Below are positions 16,735-26,699 of a stretch of 64,000 bases of DNA, in pieces. Source of the stretch: Chryseobacterium aureum (GTDB taxonomy: Bacteria > Bacteroidota > Bacteroidia > Flavobacteriales > Weeksellaceae); contig NZ_CP034661.1 in NCBI RefSeq assembly GCF_003971235.1, positions 2,604,001-2,668,000 on the forward strand, in the 5' to 3' direction. The notes under the pieces were generated by a model that worked only from the letters and a program-made list of their open reading frames with translations, ran no database searches and was not told the DNA's origin. The position numbers and the translations under genes were made by a program. Each line of letters opens with the position of its first letter. Within the stretch, counting starts at the first letter, position 1.

Positions 16735-17274
16735 AATTATTCAAAATTATAGTCAGATTCTTTGTCAAGATAATTTATATTTATAAAATTTGAAATACCT
16801 GATCATTCAAAAAGTTTGTTTGAAACATCTTCTCTTTCTTCTTTAATACTACCAACGTATCCATCGGTAAAAACAGTTTGATATTAGGTCCATTCTTTTC
16901 AATAGTTTTCCTGAATCTCTTGAATAGGTGCTTTTATTTTTATTCTGAACCATCTTTGTAACATACAACATAATAACAAACTTACATTTTTTCCTAAGAA
17001 TTATTATATCTTCTCTACTTAAAATTGCTAGATTTATAATTTTAATGATATTTTTTGTAAAGACTTAAATTCTCTTAATAATTTGCAAATCTGTCGAATT
17101 TATGGAATTTCTATACTATAAGTCTTTCTATTTTCTAATATTTTCTTTTTATGGTGTTTAATTCTTCCAATTCTATTGATCACAGATTTTACGGTTTCCC
17201 TCATCTATGGTTGAAAAAATAGTTATATCTTAGCTTTAATAATTTTAACGAAACAAGCGTAAGCTGTTATTTAG
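16735..17274. other. Non-coding stretch with decayed coding remnants
   Basis: No intact gene. On the minus strand, about 16778-16900 reads as an open fragment (including KTIEKNGPNIKLFLPMDTL) ending at a TAA, and 17100-17204 is a 34-codon ORF starting MRETVKSVINRIGRIKHHKK. Both look like pieces of lost genes and are too short to name. The DNA is very AT-rich. Confidence 0.4.
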
Positions 17275-17394
17275 GTATTAGAAAACCGCTAATTTTCAAA
17301 GCAACCTTAAATGACAGACTTACGCCCGTGTGATCCTATATGGGCACGGGCGGAGTCTTTCTGGTTGCTGGGTTCTTAGCGGTACCTCTAATAC
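17275..17394 (+). other. 120-nt nested inverted-repeat element (candidate structured RNA or hairpin DNA)
   Basis: Five nested helices: 17275-17282/17387-17394 (8 bp, GTATTAGA), 17285-17292/17376-17383 (8 bp, ACCGCTAA), 17301-17306/17363-17368 (6 bp, GCAACC), 17316-17320/17354-17358 (5 bp, AGACT) and 17323-17330/17345-17352 (8 bp, CGCCCGTG), closed by a 14-nt loop. Competing helices also exist: 17257-17263/17319-17325 (GCGTAAG), 17301-17305/17404-17408, and 17343-17349/17410-17416 (GGCACGG), the last followed by TTTCTTTTT like a terminator. It lies ~545 bp upstream of the RHS locus. GC content is far above its surroundings. It matches no RNA family I know. Confidence 0.6.
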
Positions 17395-17939
17395 AGATCG
17401 ACTGTTGCTCCGTGCCTTTCTTTTTATAAAAAAATAAGATTTTTTTGGAGTTATAAATATAATACGACATGATCTGTCGCTATGAAGTGATAGCTTTGTT
17501 GTTAGAAAGAAACCATAAAAACCACCAATTTAAAATGAAAAATATGAATCTACTTTATTTTATTTCTCAATACCACAATGTAAATACCGTGATTTTACGG
17601 ATTGTTTAAAAAACTAATAGTACCTAAGTTCGCTCCTGGGAAACCGAAACAAATGAGAGAAAAGAAATTATGTCTCCCTAACTTAATTTCTTGTATGCAC
17701 TGTATAAGGAATTTTCCTTTCTTCTTCCGTGTAGGGCATTAAAGCCTAAGGTCTTTGTGACTAAATAAGTAAATTCTGATTTTTTAATCAGACTATATCA
17801 CCATTTTTAAAAACAAGCAATATGAAAACATTCTACCCATCAGGATAAACTTTTCCTGTCGCATAGAGTCATATTAATGAAGGTTATCTATACCTTATTA
17901 AGACTCATTTTTAAACTAAAAAATACAAAACTCAAAACA
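17395..17939. other. Long non-coding leader before the RHS locus
   Basis: 545 bp without a convincing gene. It holds several short hairpins, for example CGACA/TGTCG near 17467-17481 and TCTGATT/AATCAGA near 17777-17793, and the palindrome at 17587-17600. The upstream GTG/ATG options at 17877 would add 21 hydrophobic-basic residues ahead of the true signal peptide and are rejected. Confidence 0.5.
17587..17600. promoter_or_regulatory. Palindromic site CCGT-N6-ACGG
   Basis: CCGTGATTTTACGG is an inverted repeat with a 6-bp spacer, within AAATACCGTGATTTTACGGATTG, about 340 bp upstream of the RHS locus. It could be an operator for a dimeric regulator. No regulator in the window is linked to it. 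Confidence 0.35.
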
Positions 17940-19502
17940 ATGAAGAAACTTTATTTCAGTGCATTTATGTTATGCACATTTCTAGGTATTTCCGGCCAAG
18001 AAACAGAAGTAATCTGGCAACATGATATAAAGTCCAGTACACAGGATTTTCTAAGCCAGGTAACAACTACAATAGATCAACAATATTTAACTACGGGAAG
18101 CTCTATTCAGGGCGAAAAATCACAACAAACTAGCAAACAGAATAATGGTTATGATTTCCATTTGGTCAAATTAAACCAAAAGGGAGAAGAAGTGTGGGAA
18201 AAATACTTTTCAGGAGAAAATCATGATTATTTATCAGCAACAGTGACTACGCAGGATGGAGGATTTCTTTTAGCAGGAACTTCTTACTCTGGAAAAGGGC
18301 TAGATAAAAAAGAAGATTCTAAAGGAGGTTCAGACATTTGGCTCATACGTATCAATGAATTTGGAGATGAATTATGGCAGAAAACTTTAGGAGGTTCATC
18401 AGATGAAGAAGCAAGAGCGGTAATTCAAACTACAGATTTAGGATTTTTTGTTGCTGGGAATGTTACAGCCCTTCAACAAGCTCAGGATTCAAAAAGTTAT
18501 GGATCTAAAGATGTACTAATTACAAAAATAGATAAAGACGGAAAAGAATTATCTCAGCTTATTTTAGGCGGAAAAGGATTAGATGAGATACAGAAGATGA
18601 TTCCAACCCGTGATGGAGGTGCACTACTTGGAGCATATTCCCGAAGCAATATAGGAGGTACAAAGAATACAGAAAATTACGGAGAAGGAGATTTCTGGGT
18701 TATAAAAATCGATAAAAATTTGAAAGTTGAATGGGAAAAAAACCTTGGTGGTAAAGCAGATGATCATTTAAGAACATTGGCTGTAACCTCATCAGGATAT
18801 TTAATTGGTGGAGAATCCCGATCTGATCGTTCAGGAAATAAAACGGTTGGTACTGATGAAGGGGCGGACCTTTGGTTGATTTCTTTAAATGAAAGGGGTG
18901 AAGAAATATGGCAGAAATCCTACAATTTTGGGAATCGTGATGTACTCATGGGTATGAATATTCTTCATTCAGCAGATGAAAAATCTACAAAAGGAATCCT
19001 AATAGGTGGTTATACACAAGCTGAGGGAAGAATAGAACAGGATGATGAAACGTTTTGGCTACTTTACACTGACCAGCAAGGGAATGAATCCTGGAGAAAA
19101 TATATTAAAGGTGAATCCAGACAAAAAGAAGAAAGGCTTTCCGATTTAAAACTGAATAAGGATGGTTCTATTATACTTGCAGGTACAAGCGCACAAGAGC
19201 TTGGAATGGAGAACTGGAAAATTATAAAACTGGGAGATAAACAGGTGAGTGATCTTCTACCACAGTATGATATTAAAATTTATCCTAATCCTGTTTCGGA
19301 CTTTGCCTATATAGATATAGGTTTTACTTTCAAAACTGCTGAGGTCAAAATTTATGATATGAGCGGTCGAGAACTTCAGAATCTTATAACTCCTAATAAA
19401 GTCACAAAATTAAATACCCAAAGCTTAATTCAAGGTATCTATTTGGTGACTGTAAAAGCTGACAACAATAAAACAGCAAATGCTAAGCTTATCAAAAAAT
19501 AA
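17940..19502 (+). CDS. T9SS-secreted repeat protein heading the RHS locus
   Basis: 520 residues from the ATG at 17940, chosen because a Sec signal peptide (MKKLYFSAFMLCTFLGIS) begins there. The body is a run of ~55-residue repeats of the type D-x-WLI-x-(L/I)-N-x2-G-(D/E)-E-x-W-x-K-x-x-GG (for example near residues 130-160), suggesting a beta-propeller. The C-terminus is a type IX secretion sorting domain: IYPNPVSD, KIYDMSGRE and GIYLVTVK. It would be exported by T9SS and attached to or released from the surface. It lies 4 bp before the first RHS protein gene, so it is probably co-expressed with the toxin locus. Confidence 0.85.
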   Translation: MKKLYFSAFMLCTFLGISGQETEVIWQHDIKSSTQDFLSQVTTTIDQQYLTTGSSIQGEKSQQTSKQNNGYDFHLVKLNQKGEEVWEKYFSGENHDYLSATVTTQDGGFLLAGTSYSGKGLDKKEDSKGGSDIWLIRINEFGDELWQKTLGGSSDEEARAVIQTTDLGFFVAGNVTALQQAQDSKSYGSKDVLITKIDKDGKELSQLILGGKGLDEIQKMIPTRDGGALLGAYSRSNIGGTKNTENYGEGDFWVIKIDKNLKVEWEKNLGGKADDHLRTLAVTSSGYLIGGESRSDRSGNKTVGTDEGADLWLISLNERGEEIWQKSYNFGNRDVLMGMNILHSADEKSTKGILIGGYTQAEGRIEQDDETFWLLYTDQQGNESWRKYIKGESRQKEERLSDLKLNKDGSIILAGTSAQELGMENWKIIKLGDKQVSDLLPQYDIKIYPNPVSDFAYIDIGFTFKTAEVKIYDMSGRELQNLITPNKVTKLNTQSLIQGIYLVTVKADNNKTANAKLIKK

Positions 19503-19506
19503 TGTC

Positions 19507-22470
19507 ATGAAAAAAAATATAAAATACAAGCTGTTACACTTTACAGGAATATTGATCGGAATTATTATTTCCAATATTTTAAGGGCTCAAACCCCGGAAA
19601 TTAATTTTGGGGACTTTGCCCATCCTGTGGCTTCTGTATCCTCATTGGCAGCTTATAATAATACCCCTGCCTCGATAGCCAGTGGTACATCAAATTTATC
19701 AATTCCCTTATTTGAACTTCCTACACGCTCCAAGAGTGTTTCTCTGCCATTATCACTGGCTTATAATTCTAAGAATGTAAAACAATTGGAACCGGCTGGA
19801 GAAACTGGCACAGGCTGGTCTCTCTTTGCGGGAGGAGTAATCTCAAGAGAAGTTATAGGATCCTTAAATGAGGTTCAATACAGTAATAATCCTTCGAGTA
19901 ATTCCCCGGAAATTTTTGATGATGTTTACTATTATAATTTACCGGGAATTTCTGGAAAATTTAAATTTAACAAAAATACGACTACGGGTAGCATTGATAT
20001 TCAAAGCCTTTCTCCCAATAAAGTAAAAATAAACTATATCAAGGATACCACAGCGCAGATCTATTTTACAGTATTAAGTTTTACTATTACAGATGAAGGA
20101 GGGTATCAGTATGTTTTTAAAGATTATAGTGAGAGTAGTAATGCTGATGCTGTACTGCCGTACAGGTCAGCCTTCTTTTTGAGCCAGATCAAAATGCCGG
20201 ATAATACTGTTGTTGCAAGCTTCGAATACAGAAAAGACAGCAAGCATGCTACCGCAGAACCGACTTCACCTATTGTATACCGGAGTTGCAAACTTTCAAA
20301 GATAAATGCTGATGGCTTAGGCTCGGTAAGTATAGATTACCAGTATGATATAACTAAGGAAAAAACAATGAATGATCCTTACAGTATCTCACAAATTCTT
20401 TTGAAAGATACCTGGGGAAATGTAATTTCTGGATATAAATTCAATTATAGCTGGGCTCAGCTTTATCCTTCCACTCCTTCAGATAATACTGAAGAGATGG
20501 GAAGAAGACTTCTTGAAAAATTGATAAAGATTAACAAAGATCAGATAGAGTATGAAAAAACAAGTTTTGTATATAACCCTTATCAAGAGGCTCTTAATGA
20601 GAACGATACATATTTTTGTTACGTTGAGCCTGTTTCTACGCCCGGGAATTTAGACTCTTACCAAATGCCAGGACTATTAAAAAGAATCATTTATCCTATG
20701 GGTGGAGTAGCTGAATATAATTATGAGGCTCATGATTACTTTTTCAATAGAAATACCCCACAGTATCTGGAAAATGCAATGGGCACAGGGAAAATAGTTG
20801 ATCCATATGTACAGGATTGGGAGCCGTTAGTTCCGGCACTTAGTATAGATACCAATCAAGGTTTAGAATATACCATAACAGTTACGGGATCCCCAGGAGT
20901 AATAAGATCAGTAGCATTACAATTTCTTGTTAGTGAATATTATCCACCAGGAATCTGGGTTCCGGATACCCCTGATCCTAATGACCAACCTGGCCCAGGA
21001 GATCCTCAACCCGGAGGACATTATCATTTTGACTTGACTTATACGTTGAAAAAAAATAATGAAGTGATGGGTACATTTTGTATTTCCAATCAAGTATCTA
21101 TCTATCAATTATTACCAGGTACTTATACAATAAGTGTTTCTGGAACAGGTGGTAAAGCCCAGCTTTTAATGTCCAAGATAAAGCTTAAGAATGGACCTTA
21201 TCCCAATAAAATTAGCACTTATAAATATGGTCCAAGACTAAAAAATATCAAATATTATACGAGCAGCACAGAAACTATTCCATCAAAAATAGAGCAGTAC
21301 AATTACGCCTCATTTAGTGACCCTATTAGCTCTAGCGGCTATGTGTTCAGAAATGAAGCTGAAAGTAGTAATAATTTTTTTCCCGGCTATGTATTGTATA
21401 AAAATGTATCGGTAAGTGATGGGGAAAACGGTTTTGTGCGATATTATTTCAAAAATCCCAATGATTATTCAAAAACTTCATATACTGTTGATGGAAACCC
21501 AACCAGTTTTTGGCAATATTATCCTATAACAAAATCCGGTGTATTAGAAAAGAAAGAGGTATATAATGCTCAAAACCTTTTATTATCCTCTTTAGAATTT
21601 GAGACAGAATTTGAGACACTTCAAAATCTGCCTGATCTGAAAATAGGAGCATATGATGGGAATCCAGAAATCTATACTAAGCCTGCTTACATTAAGAATA
21701 CAAAAACCACTACAAAGAATTTTTCAGGGAATGTATTTGCAAAGACTATAAGTGAAACAAGTTTTAATCCTCAGAACTTTAAAGCTGGGTTTATGAAAGG
21801 AATATCTTCTGATGGTATTACAACAGAAAGCTGGATCAGGTATGCAGCAGATAAAAATAAAACACAGATGATGGATGCCAATATTTTTTCTGTACCATTG
21901 GAAACTGAGACCAAGATAGACGGAAAAATCGCAGCCAAAACAGAAAATTCCTATACAGACTCGGGAAGATTTGATCCAATATCATTAAAGGTCAGCAATA
22001 CAGATAATGGAAGTAGTAAAACGACTATAAAATATGAGATTTATGATCCCTACGGAAATATACGTCAATATATGGTAAATGTTGACGAGAATTCAGGAAA
22101 TGGATTTCCTATTGTCTTGATCTGGGGGTATAACCAAACAATGCCTATTGCAAAAATAGAAGGAGCAAGGGTCACAGATATAGGAACTTTAGCAGATGAT
22201 ATTGTTTTAAAATCCAATGCTGACAAAGATAACTTATCTGAAACAGAACTTATTAAAGCATTAGATATGTTCAGAAGTAATACATCTTTGAAAAATTTTC
22301 AAATTACAACCTATACCTATGATCCATTAATAGGTGTTACCACTACCACTCCTCCTAATGGTATTCGGGAGATTTATCAGTATGACAGAAATGGAAGGCT
22401 GAAAACAGTGACCGATGTAAACGGGAATATTCTAAATGAATATAAGTACAACAATAAGCCACAACCTTAA
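19507..22470 (+). CDS. Secreted RHS-locus scaffold protein (first of two)
   Basis: 987 residues from the ATG at 19507 (MKKNIKYKLLHFTGILIGIIIS signal region); the earlier in-frame ATG at 19480 lies inside the preceding gene. The N-terminal half is beta-rich with SLPLSLAYNSKNVK and TGTGWSLFAGGVISRE, as in insecticidal-toxin/SpvB-like and RHS-associated proteins. The C-terminal end carries YD-type repeats (REIYQYDRNGRLKTVTDVNGNI). It has no toxin domain or RHS core motif of its own, so it may be the partner half of the following protein. Such two-gene arrangements recur in Bacteroidota. It has a Sec signal but no T9SS sorting domain. Confidence 0.8.
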   Translation: MKKNIKYKLLHFTGILIGIIISNILRAQTPEINFGDFAHPVASVSSLAAYNNTPASIASGTSNLSIPLFELPTRSKSVSLPLSLAYNSKNVKQLEPAGETGTGWSLFAGGVISREVIGSLNEVQYSNNPSSNSPEIFDDVYYYNLPGISGKFKFNKNTTTGSIDIQSLSPNKVKINYIKDTTAQIYFTVLSFTITDEGGYQYVFKDYSESSNADAVLPYRSAFFLSQIKMPDNTVVASFEYRKDSKHATAEPTSPIVYRSCKLSKINADGLGSVSIDYQYDITKEKTMNDPYSISQILLKDTWGNVISGYKFNYSWAQLYPSTPSDNTEEMGRRLLEKLIKINKDQIEYEKTSFVYNPYQEALNENDTYFCYVEPVSTPGNLDSYQMPGLLKRIIYPMGGVAEYNYEAHDYFFNRNTPQYLENAMGTGKIVDPYVQDWEPLVPALSIDTNQGLEYTITVTGSPGVIRSVALQFLVSEYYPPGIWVPDTPDPNDQPGPGDPQPGGHYHFDLTYTLKKNNEVMGTFCISNQVSIYQLLPGTYTISVSGTGGKAQLLMSKIKLKNGPYPNKISTYKYGPRLKNIKYYTSSTETIPSKIEQYNYASFSDPISSSGYVFRNEAESSNNFFPGYVLYKNVSVSDGENGFVRYYFKNPNDYSKTSYTVDGNPTSFWQYYPITKSGVLEKKEVYNAQNLLLSSLEFETEFETLQNLPDLKIGAYDGNPEIYTKPAYIKNTKTTTKNFSGNVFAKTISETSFNPQNFKAGFMKGISSDGITTESWIRYAADKNKTQMMDANIFSVPLETETKIDGKIAAKTENSYTDSGRFDPISLKVSNTDNGSSKTTIKYEIYDPYGNIRQYMVNVDENSGNGFPIVLIWGYNQTMPIAKIEGARVTDIGTLADDIVLKSNADKDNLSETELIKALDMFRSNTSLKNFQITTYTYDPLIGVTTTTPPNGIREIYQYDRNGRLKTVTDVNGNILNEYKYNNKPQP

Positions 22471-22488
22471 CATCTTAAATCTAATAGA

Positions 22489-25400
22489 ATGAAAAATATT
22501 ATATTGTCACTCTCTCTGTCCCTCTTTCTCTCTGTTCTGGGAAAGGCGCAAAGTTTAACGCAGAGTGAGAACTACATCTACAGCAGAACTTACATGGAAG
22601 CTGTTACATCAGAACAGGCTGGTGCTGCCCAGATCCAGACTGTACAGTATATGGACGGATTGGGAAGACCTATTCAGAATATTGCAATAAAAGGATCTCC
22701 GTCTGCAAAAGATATTGTAGTTCCTATTACTTACGATTCTTCAGGCAGACAGACTAAATCTTATCTCCCACTCCCCGCAGATTCACAGAATGGAGCTTAT
22801 TTACCCACGACGAATGGAAATACGGTAAATACTTATTATGGTGTTCCCAATGCCTATTCGGAAGCGGTTTATGAAAAATCTCCTTTGGGAAGACCGGAGA
22901 AACAGGCAATGCCTGGAACTGAATGGCAGCTAAGTGGAACCCACGTTCAAAAAATGGAATATGCACTTAATACCGATGGACAAGTTAAGAGATTTCGGGC
23001 TGTAACAGTCTGGAATCCGACAGCAGGTATCTATGATGTTTCACTACAATTGGGAACAGATGATGCCTATACTTCCGGAGGCTACTATAAGGCAGGTACC
23101 TTATTTAAAACCGTTTCAAAAGATGAGGATGGAAATGAAAGTCAAACATTTACCAATTCAAGAGGAGTAAAAATACTCTTACGCCAAATCAACACTAAAA
23201 TAGATGGTTCTACTGAGAATCTTGATACCTATTATGTATATGATGACATTGGAAATTTAGCATTTATAATTCCTCCCAAGGCAGCCGTATCTGGTACTAT
23301 AGCACAAATTCAGGCAGTATTGAATACATTATGTTATCAATATAAATATGATCAATACTATAGGCTTGCTGAGAAAAAAGTGCCGGGGAAGGACTGGGAA
23401 TATTTTGTATTTGATAAACAGAATAGACAGGTACTTGCACAGGATGGAAATTTAAGAACCACTACAAACAATTTTGGACAAAAAGGCTGGACGTTCACAA
23501 AATATGATGCCTTTGGAAGATCTTTATACTCCGGTTTCTTTCCTTCCACTGCTTCAAGATCAGATATTCAGACGACATTGAATAATATTTCGGTTAACGT
23601 ACTTAATAATGAAAAATCGAGCAGTTCACCATTCAATCAAAATAATCTTAACATATACTATACCCAGGAAGCTTTTCCTGCCGAAAATGTGACTGTTTTA
23701 GGAGTCAATTATTATGATGAGTATCCTTTAGGAGTTCCTGATAGACCTCAACAGATACAAGGAAGCAACACTCTTGCTCCTGTACCATCCTCCATTACCG
23801 TCAATGGTTTATCATCCGTAAGAAGTACTAAAATGTTTCCTACGGCATCCATTACAAGAAATATCGAAAATGAAAAGTGGACCTCATCTGTACTGTGGTA
23901 TGATACGTTGGGAAGGGTGATTGGAACCTACGAAGGTAATCATCTAGGTGGTTTTACTCGTACAGAAGCTTTACTGGATTTTTCAGGGAAAACAAAAGAG
24001 TCCTATACTTTCCATTCAAAAAACACATCAAATACTGAAATTACGGTAAGAGATACGTTTATATATAACTCTCAGAATTTCCTGCTGAAACACTACCAAA
24101 AAATAGGCTCCAACCCGGAAGAACTTCTTTCTGACTATACCTATAATGATCTGGGGCAGATCACCAATAAGAAAACAGGGAGTTCACTTCAGAGTATAGA
24201 TTATACTTATAATATCCATGGATGGCTTACTGGGATCAATGGTTCCGATATAAACGGCATGGGAGGTAAATTATTTGCCTACAGGGTAAAATATAATAAT
24301 GTGGAGGGAGCAGAAGTACCCAACAACTCTTTCGACCGTCACAAAGTAAAACCGAAATACAATGGAATTATTGCAGAAATAGACTGGAAAACGGCTTCCG
24401 GTGCCAATGAGCCACTGAGAAGATATGGTTATGTATATGACGGAGCATCAAGGTTATTGGCTGGATTCTTCCAGACTTCGACCAATCCCTATTCTAAAGA
24501 ATATAGTGAGGTGATAGGCTATGATACTGGTGGAAATATCTCTTCACTCAATAGAACGGGAAGTGCTGTGAATGGTACAGCTGAGGTGATGGATGATCTT
24601 ACCTATAATTATCTAAGTGGCGGAAACCAACTGGAATATGTGACAGAGTCAGGAAAAGGAAATGCCTTAAGCGGGTATCCGCTTGCCCGTGGAAAAGGAG
24701 CAGTAATGAGGTATGACGCCAATGGAAATCTTATACAGCATCTAGATAAAAAACTGGAAAAAATTACTTATAATTTTCTAAACCTTCCTTCCATAATTCC
24801 ATCTACAATTCAGACAGAAACTCTGAAATATATTTATTCTTCAGATGGTACCAAAGTACAAATGACAAGAAATGTAGAAGTTACAGATTACCTTGGGGCT
24901 TTTCAGTACACTGCCAACAGCTCTACAGGAATACAAACCTCCTTTGTACTGGCTAATGAGGAAGGATATTATGACTTTGTAAATAATAGGTATGTATACC
25001 AATATAAAGATCACCTTGGAAATATAAGATTATCTTACGCAAAAGGAAACATTGGACAGCCTGTAATTCTGGAGGAAAATAATTATTATCCATTTGGATT
25101 AAAACATGCCGGTTACAATACGGGAGATACAAGTAATAATAAATTTAAATATCTTTACAATGGTAAAGAATTACAGAGTACGGGTAATCTGGATTATGGG
25201 TGGAGACAGTATATGCCGGATCTTGGAAGATGGAATGGGATTGACCAATTGGCAGAAAGCTATCATTCTACCAGCCCTTATGCTTATGTGATGAACAACC
25301 CTATTAACATGTTTGATCCTGATGGCAGGTATTCAACAGATCAAATAGTAGGTGCAATGTGGGATGCTACCCCCGAAGGTACAAACTCTTATTGGTTCAG

Positions 25401-26202
25401 TGATGGTGGAGGTTTTACCAGCTATGACGGAGGTCCTAAGGGAGGAAGTGGAAGCGGAAGTCTTGCATACAGTTCTAGTGTAAGCTATGGTGGTAATTTC
25501 ACAATGGGAGATGGAACATATGCCTTACCTCCAGTTGTGGTAAACGGTCAAGGAACACGTTCTACGTGGAATTTTGGAAGCAATTATTTCCCTAATGCAA
25601 TGGGCATGATGAATGGCTTCATGAAAATTGCTGAAAACTGGACACATCGTGTGAAAGCTGAAGACATGGCGTGGCACATGACATGGGTTAGAAATGACGG
25701 ACCTATCAAATATATGGGCGGTGCAGGCGATCCTTGGGGAATCTGGGAAGGAATAGGAATAGCTCTTTCAGCTCAAGAAAGCCAACCTATGAAACTCGCA
25801 GCTTTACCGCTTTTTGTTGTAACAAAAAATGGGGATGATGCACTAAAAATTTTAGCTGCTGAAAAGGGAGCGATTTTTGGTGCCAGTAAATCAAATAATT
25901 ATAAAGCTACTTTTTTTAATGTAAACCCAGAATTAAAAGGAAGCGTTGTTGTTCACCACGCTGTTGAACAGCAAGTATTAAAAAGATATCCTGGAGTAGT
26001 AACTGAAGCCGAAATGCATAGTTTAGAAAACTTAAGGGGGATTCCTAAAAATATAAATAGTGATGTCCACTTAAGCCAAATAAGAAAAATATGGAATAAA
26101 TTTTATAAAGAAAATCCTACTCCAACTAAACAACAATTATTAGATCAAGCAACTTTAATAGATCAAAAATTTGGATCACAATTTACACCACCATTAAAAT
26201 AA
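22489..26202 (+). CDS. RHS repeat polymorphic toxin with DUF6443-type N-terminus and HNH-like C-terminal toxin
   Basis: 1,237 residues: signal peptide (1-20), DUF6443-type segment (YMDGLGRPIQNI, about residues 30-160), YD repeats (about 220-900), RHS core (YKDHLGNIRLSY; YGWRQYMPDLGRWNGIDQLAE; NPINMFDPDGRYS) ending near residue 950, then a variable C-terminal part. The last ~84 residues contain HH (1156-1157), N1181 (LENLRGIP) and H1194 (SDVHLSQIRKIWNKFY), an HNH/EndoVII-like pattern, so the released tip is probably a DNase. The RHS shell normally encloses and autocleaves the toxin. The next gene, 10 bp away, is the probable immunity gene. Confidence 0.85.
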   Translation: MKNIILSLSLSLFLSVLGKAQSLTQSENYIYSRTYMEAVTSEQAGAAQIQTVQYMDGLGRPIQNIAIKGSPSAKDIVVPITYDSSGRQTKSYLPLPADSQNGAYLPTTNGNTVNTYYGVPNAYSEAVYEKSPLGRPEKQAMPGTEWQLSGTHVQKMEYALNTDGQVKRFRAVTVWNPTAGIYDVSLQLGTDDAYTSGGYYKAGTLFKTVSKDEDGNESQTFTNSRGVKILLRQINTKIDGSTENLDTYYVYDDIGNLAFIIPPKAAVSGTIAQIQAVLNTLCYQYKYDQYYRLAEKKVPGKDWEYFVFDKQNRQVLAQDGNLRTTTNNFGQKGWTFTKYDAFGRSLYSGFFPSTASRSDIQTTLNNISVNVLNNEKSSSSPFNQNNLNIYYTQEAFPAENVTVLGVNYYDEYPLGVPDRPQQIQGSNTLAPVPSSITVNGLSSVRSTKMFPTASITRNIENEKWTSSVLWYDTLGRVIGTYEGNHLGGFTRTEALLDFSGKTKESYTFHSKNTSNTEITVRDTFIYNSQNFLLKHYQKIGSNPEELLSDYTYNDLGQITNKKTGSSLQSIDYTYNIHGWLTGINGSDINGMGGKLFAYRVKYNNVEGAEVPNNSFDRHKVKPKYNGIIAEIDWKTASGANEPLRRYGYVYDGASRLLAGFFQTSTNPYSKEYSEVIGYDTGGNISSLNRTGSAVNGTAEVMDDLTYNYLSGGNQLEYVTESGKGNALSGYPLARGKGAVMRYDANGNLIQHLDKKLEKITYNFLNLPSIIPSTIQTETLKYIYSSDGTKVQMTRNVEVTDYLGAFQYTANSSTGIQTSFVLANEEGYYDFVNNRYVYQYKDHLGNIRLSYAKGNIGQPVILEENNYYPFGLKHAGYNTGDTSNNKFKYLYNGKELQSTGNLDYGWRQYMPDLGRWNGIDQLAESYHSTSPYAYVMNNPINMFDPDGRYSTDQIVGAMWDATPEGTNSYWFSDGGGFTSYDGGPKGGSGSGSLAYSSSVSYGGNFTMGDGTYALPPVVVNGQGTRSTWNFGSNYFPNAMGMMNGFMKIAENWTHRVKAEDMAWHMTWVRNDGPIKYMGGAGDPWGIWEGIGIALSAQESQPMKLAALPLFVVTKNGDDALKILAAEKGAIFGASKSNNYKATFFNVNPELKGSVVVHHAVEQQVLKRYPGVVTEAEMHSLENLRGIPKNINSDVHLSQIRKIWNKFYKENPTPTKQQLLDQATLIDQKFGSQFTPPLK

Positions 26203-26212
26203 TAATTAATCT

Positions 26213-26632
26213 ATGTATAAACTTATTGAACCAGAAGTAGCAGGAAGCCTTGGTGAACAAACACAAATGGATAATTCATTTTTTCCTCCTATTGTAAAAA
26301 ATCTTCATTATGAATTTGAGGGTTGGCTAGGAAATGATATTTTAGAGTCCTTTCCATGCTACATAGTAACAGAAAAACTAAGAAAAGGTATAGAACATGA
26401 GAAACTCACAGGTATTAGTTTTGATAATGTGACAGTATCTAAATCTGAAACTTTTTTAGAACTTTATCCTGATAGAGAAATTCCAAATTTCTTTTGGGCT
26501 AAAATATATGGAGAATCAAATAGAGATGACTTTTTTATTACGGAGAAGAATGGTTTGGCAATATCTGAAAGAGCTTATTCATTATTAGAAAATTACAATA
26601 TTGATCAAGCAGATATTGAAGATTTAGAATAA
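26213..26632 (+). CDS. Probable cognate immunity protein of the RHS toxin
   Basis: 139 residues (MYKLIEPEVAGSLGEQTQMD...), acidic, single-domain, no signal peptide, starting 10 bp after the toxin gene stop. Position and size fit an immunity protein that neutralises the toxin tip in the producing cell. A near-identical but frameshifted copy lies at 30291-30711. The family is not one I can name. Confidence 0.75.
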   Translation: MYKLIEPEVAGSLGEQTQMDNSFFPPIVKNLHYEFEGWLGNDILESFPCYIVTEKLRKGIEHEKLTGISFDNVTVSKSETFLELYPDREIPNFFWAKIYGESNRDDFFITEKNGLAISERAYSLLENYNIDQADIEDLE

Positions 26633-26662
26633 TGCTAAGATTTTAAATTCAGATAATTAAAT

Positions 26663-26699
26663 GGCTCCTGCTTAGGTACTATGCAGGAGCCTATTTTTT
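26663..26699 (+). terminator. Terminator after the immunity gene
   Basis: GGCTCCTGC (26663-26671) pairs with GCAGGAGCC (26683-26691), followed by TATTTTTT. It closes the toxin-immunity transcript. The same hairpin recurs at 30742-30777. Confidence 0.85.

Noticed and set aside
17275..17394. Retron ncRNA (msr-msd) reading of the nested hairpin
   Set aside because: The outer 8-bp helix could imitate an a1/a2 stem, but no reverse transcriptase gene is nearby and the element is one continuous nested hairpin rather than separate msr and msd stems.
17275..17394. Integron attC site
   Set aside because: The conserved core GTTRRRY and its partner RYYYAAC are absent at the ends, and there is no integron integrase.
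17877..17939. Upstream start codon for the T9SS repeat protein
   Set aside because: It would put 21 residues ahead of a clear signal peptide that starts at the ATG at 17940.
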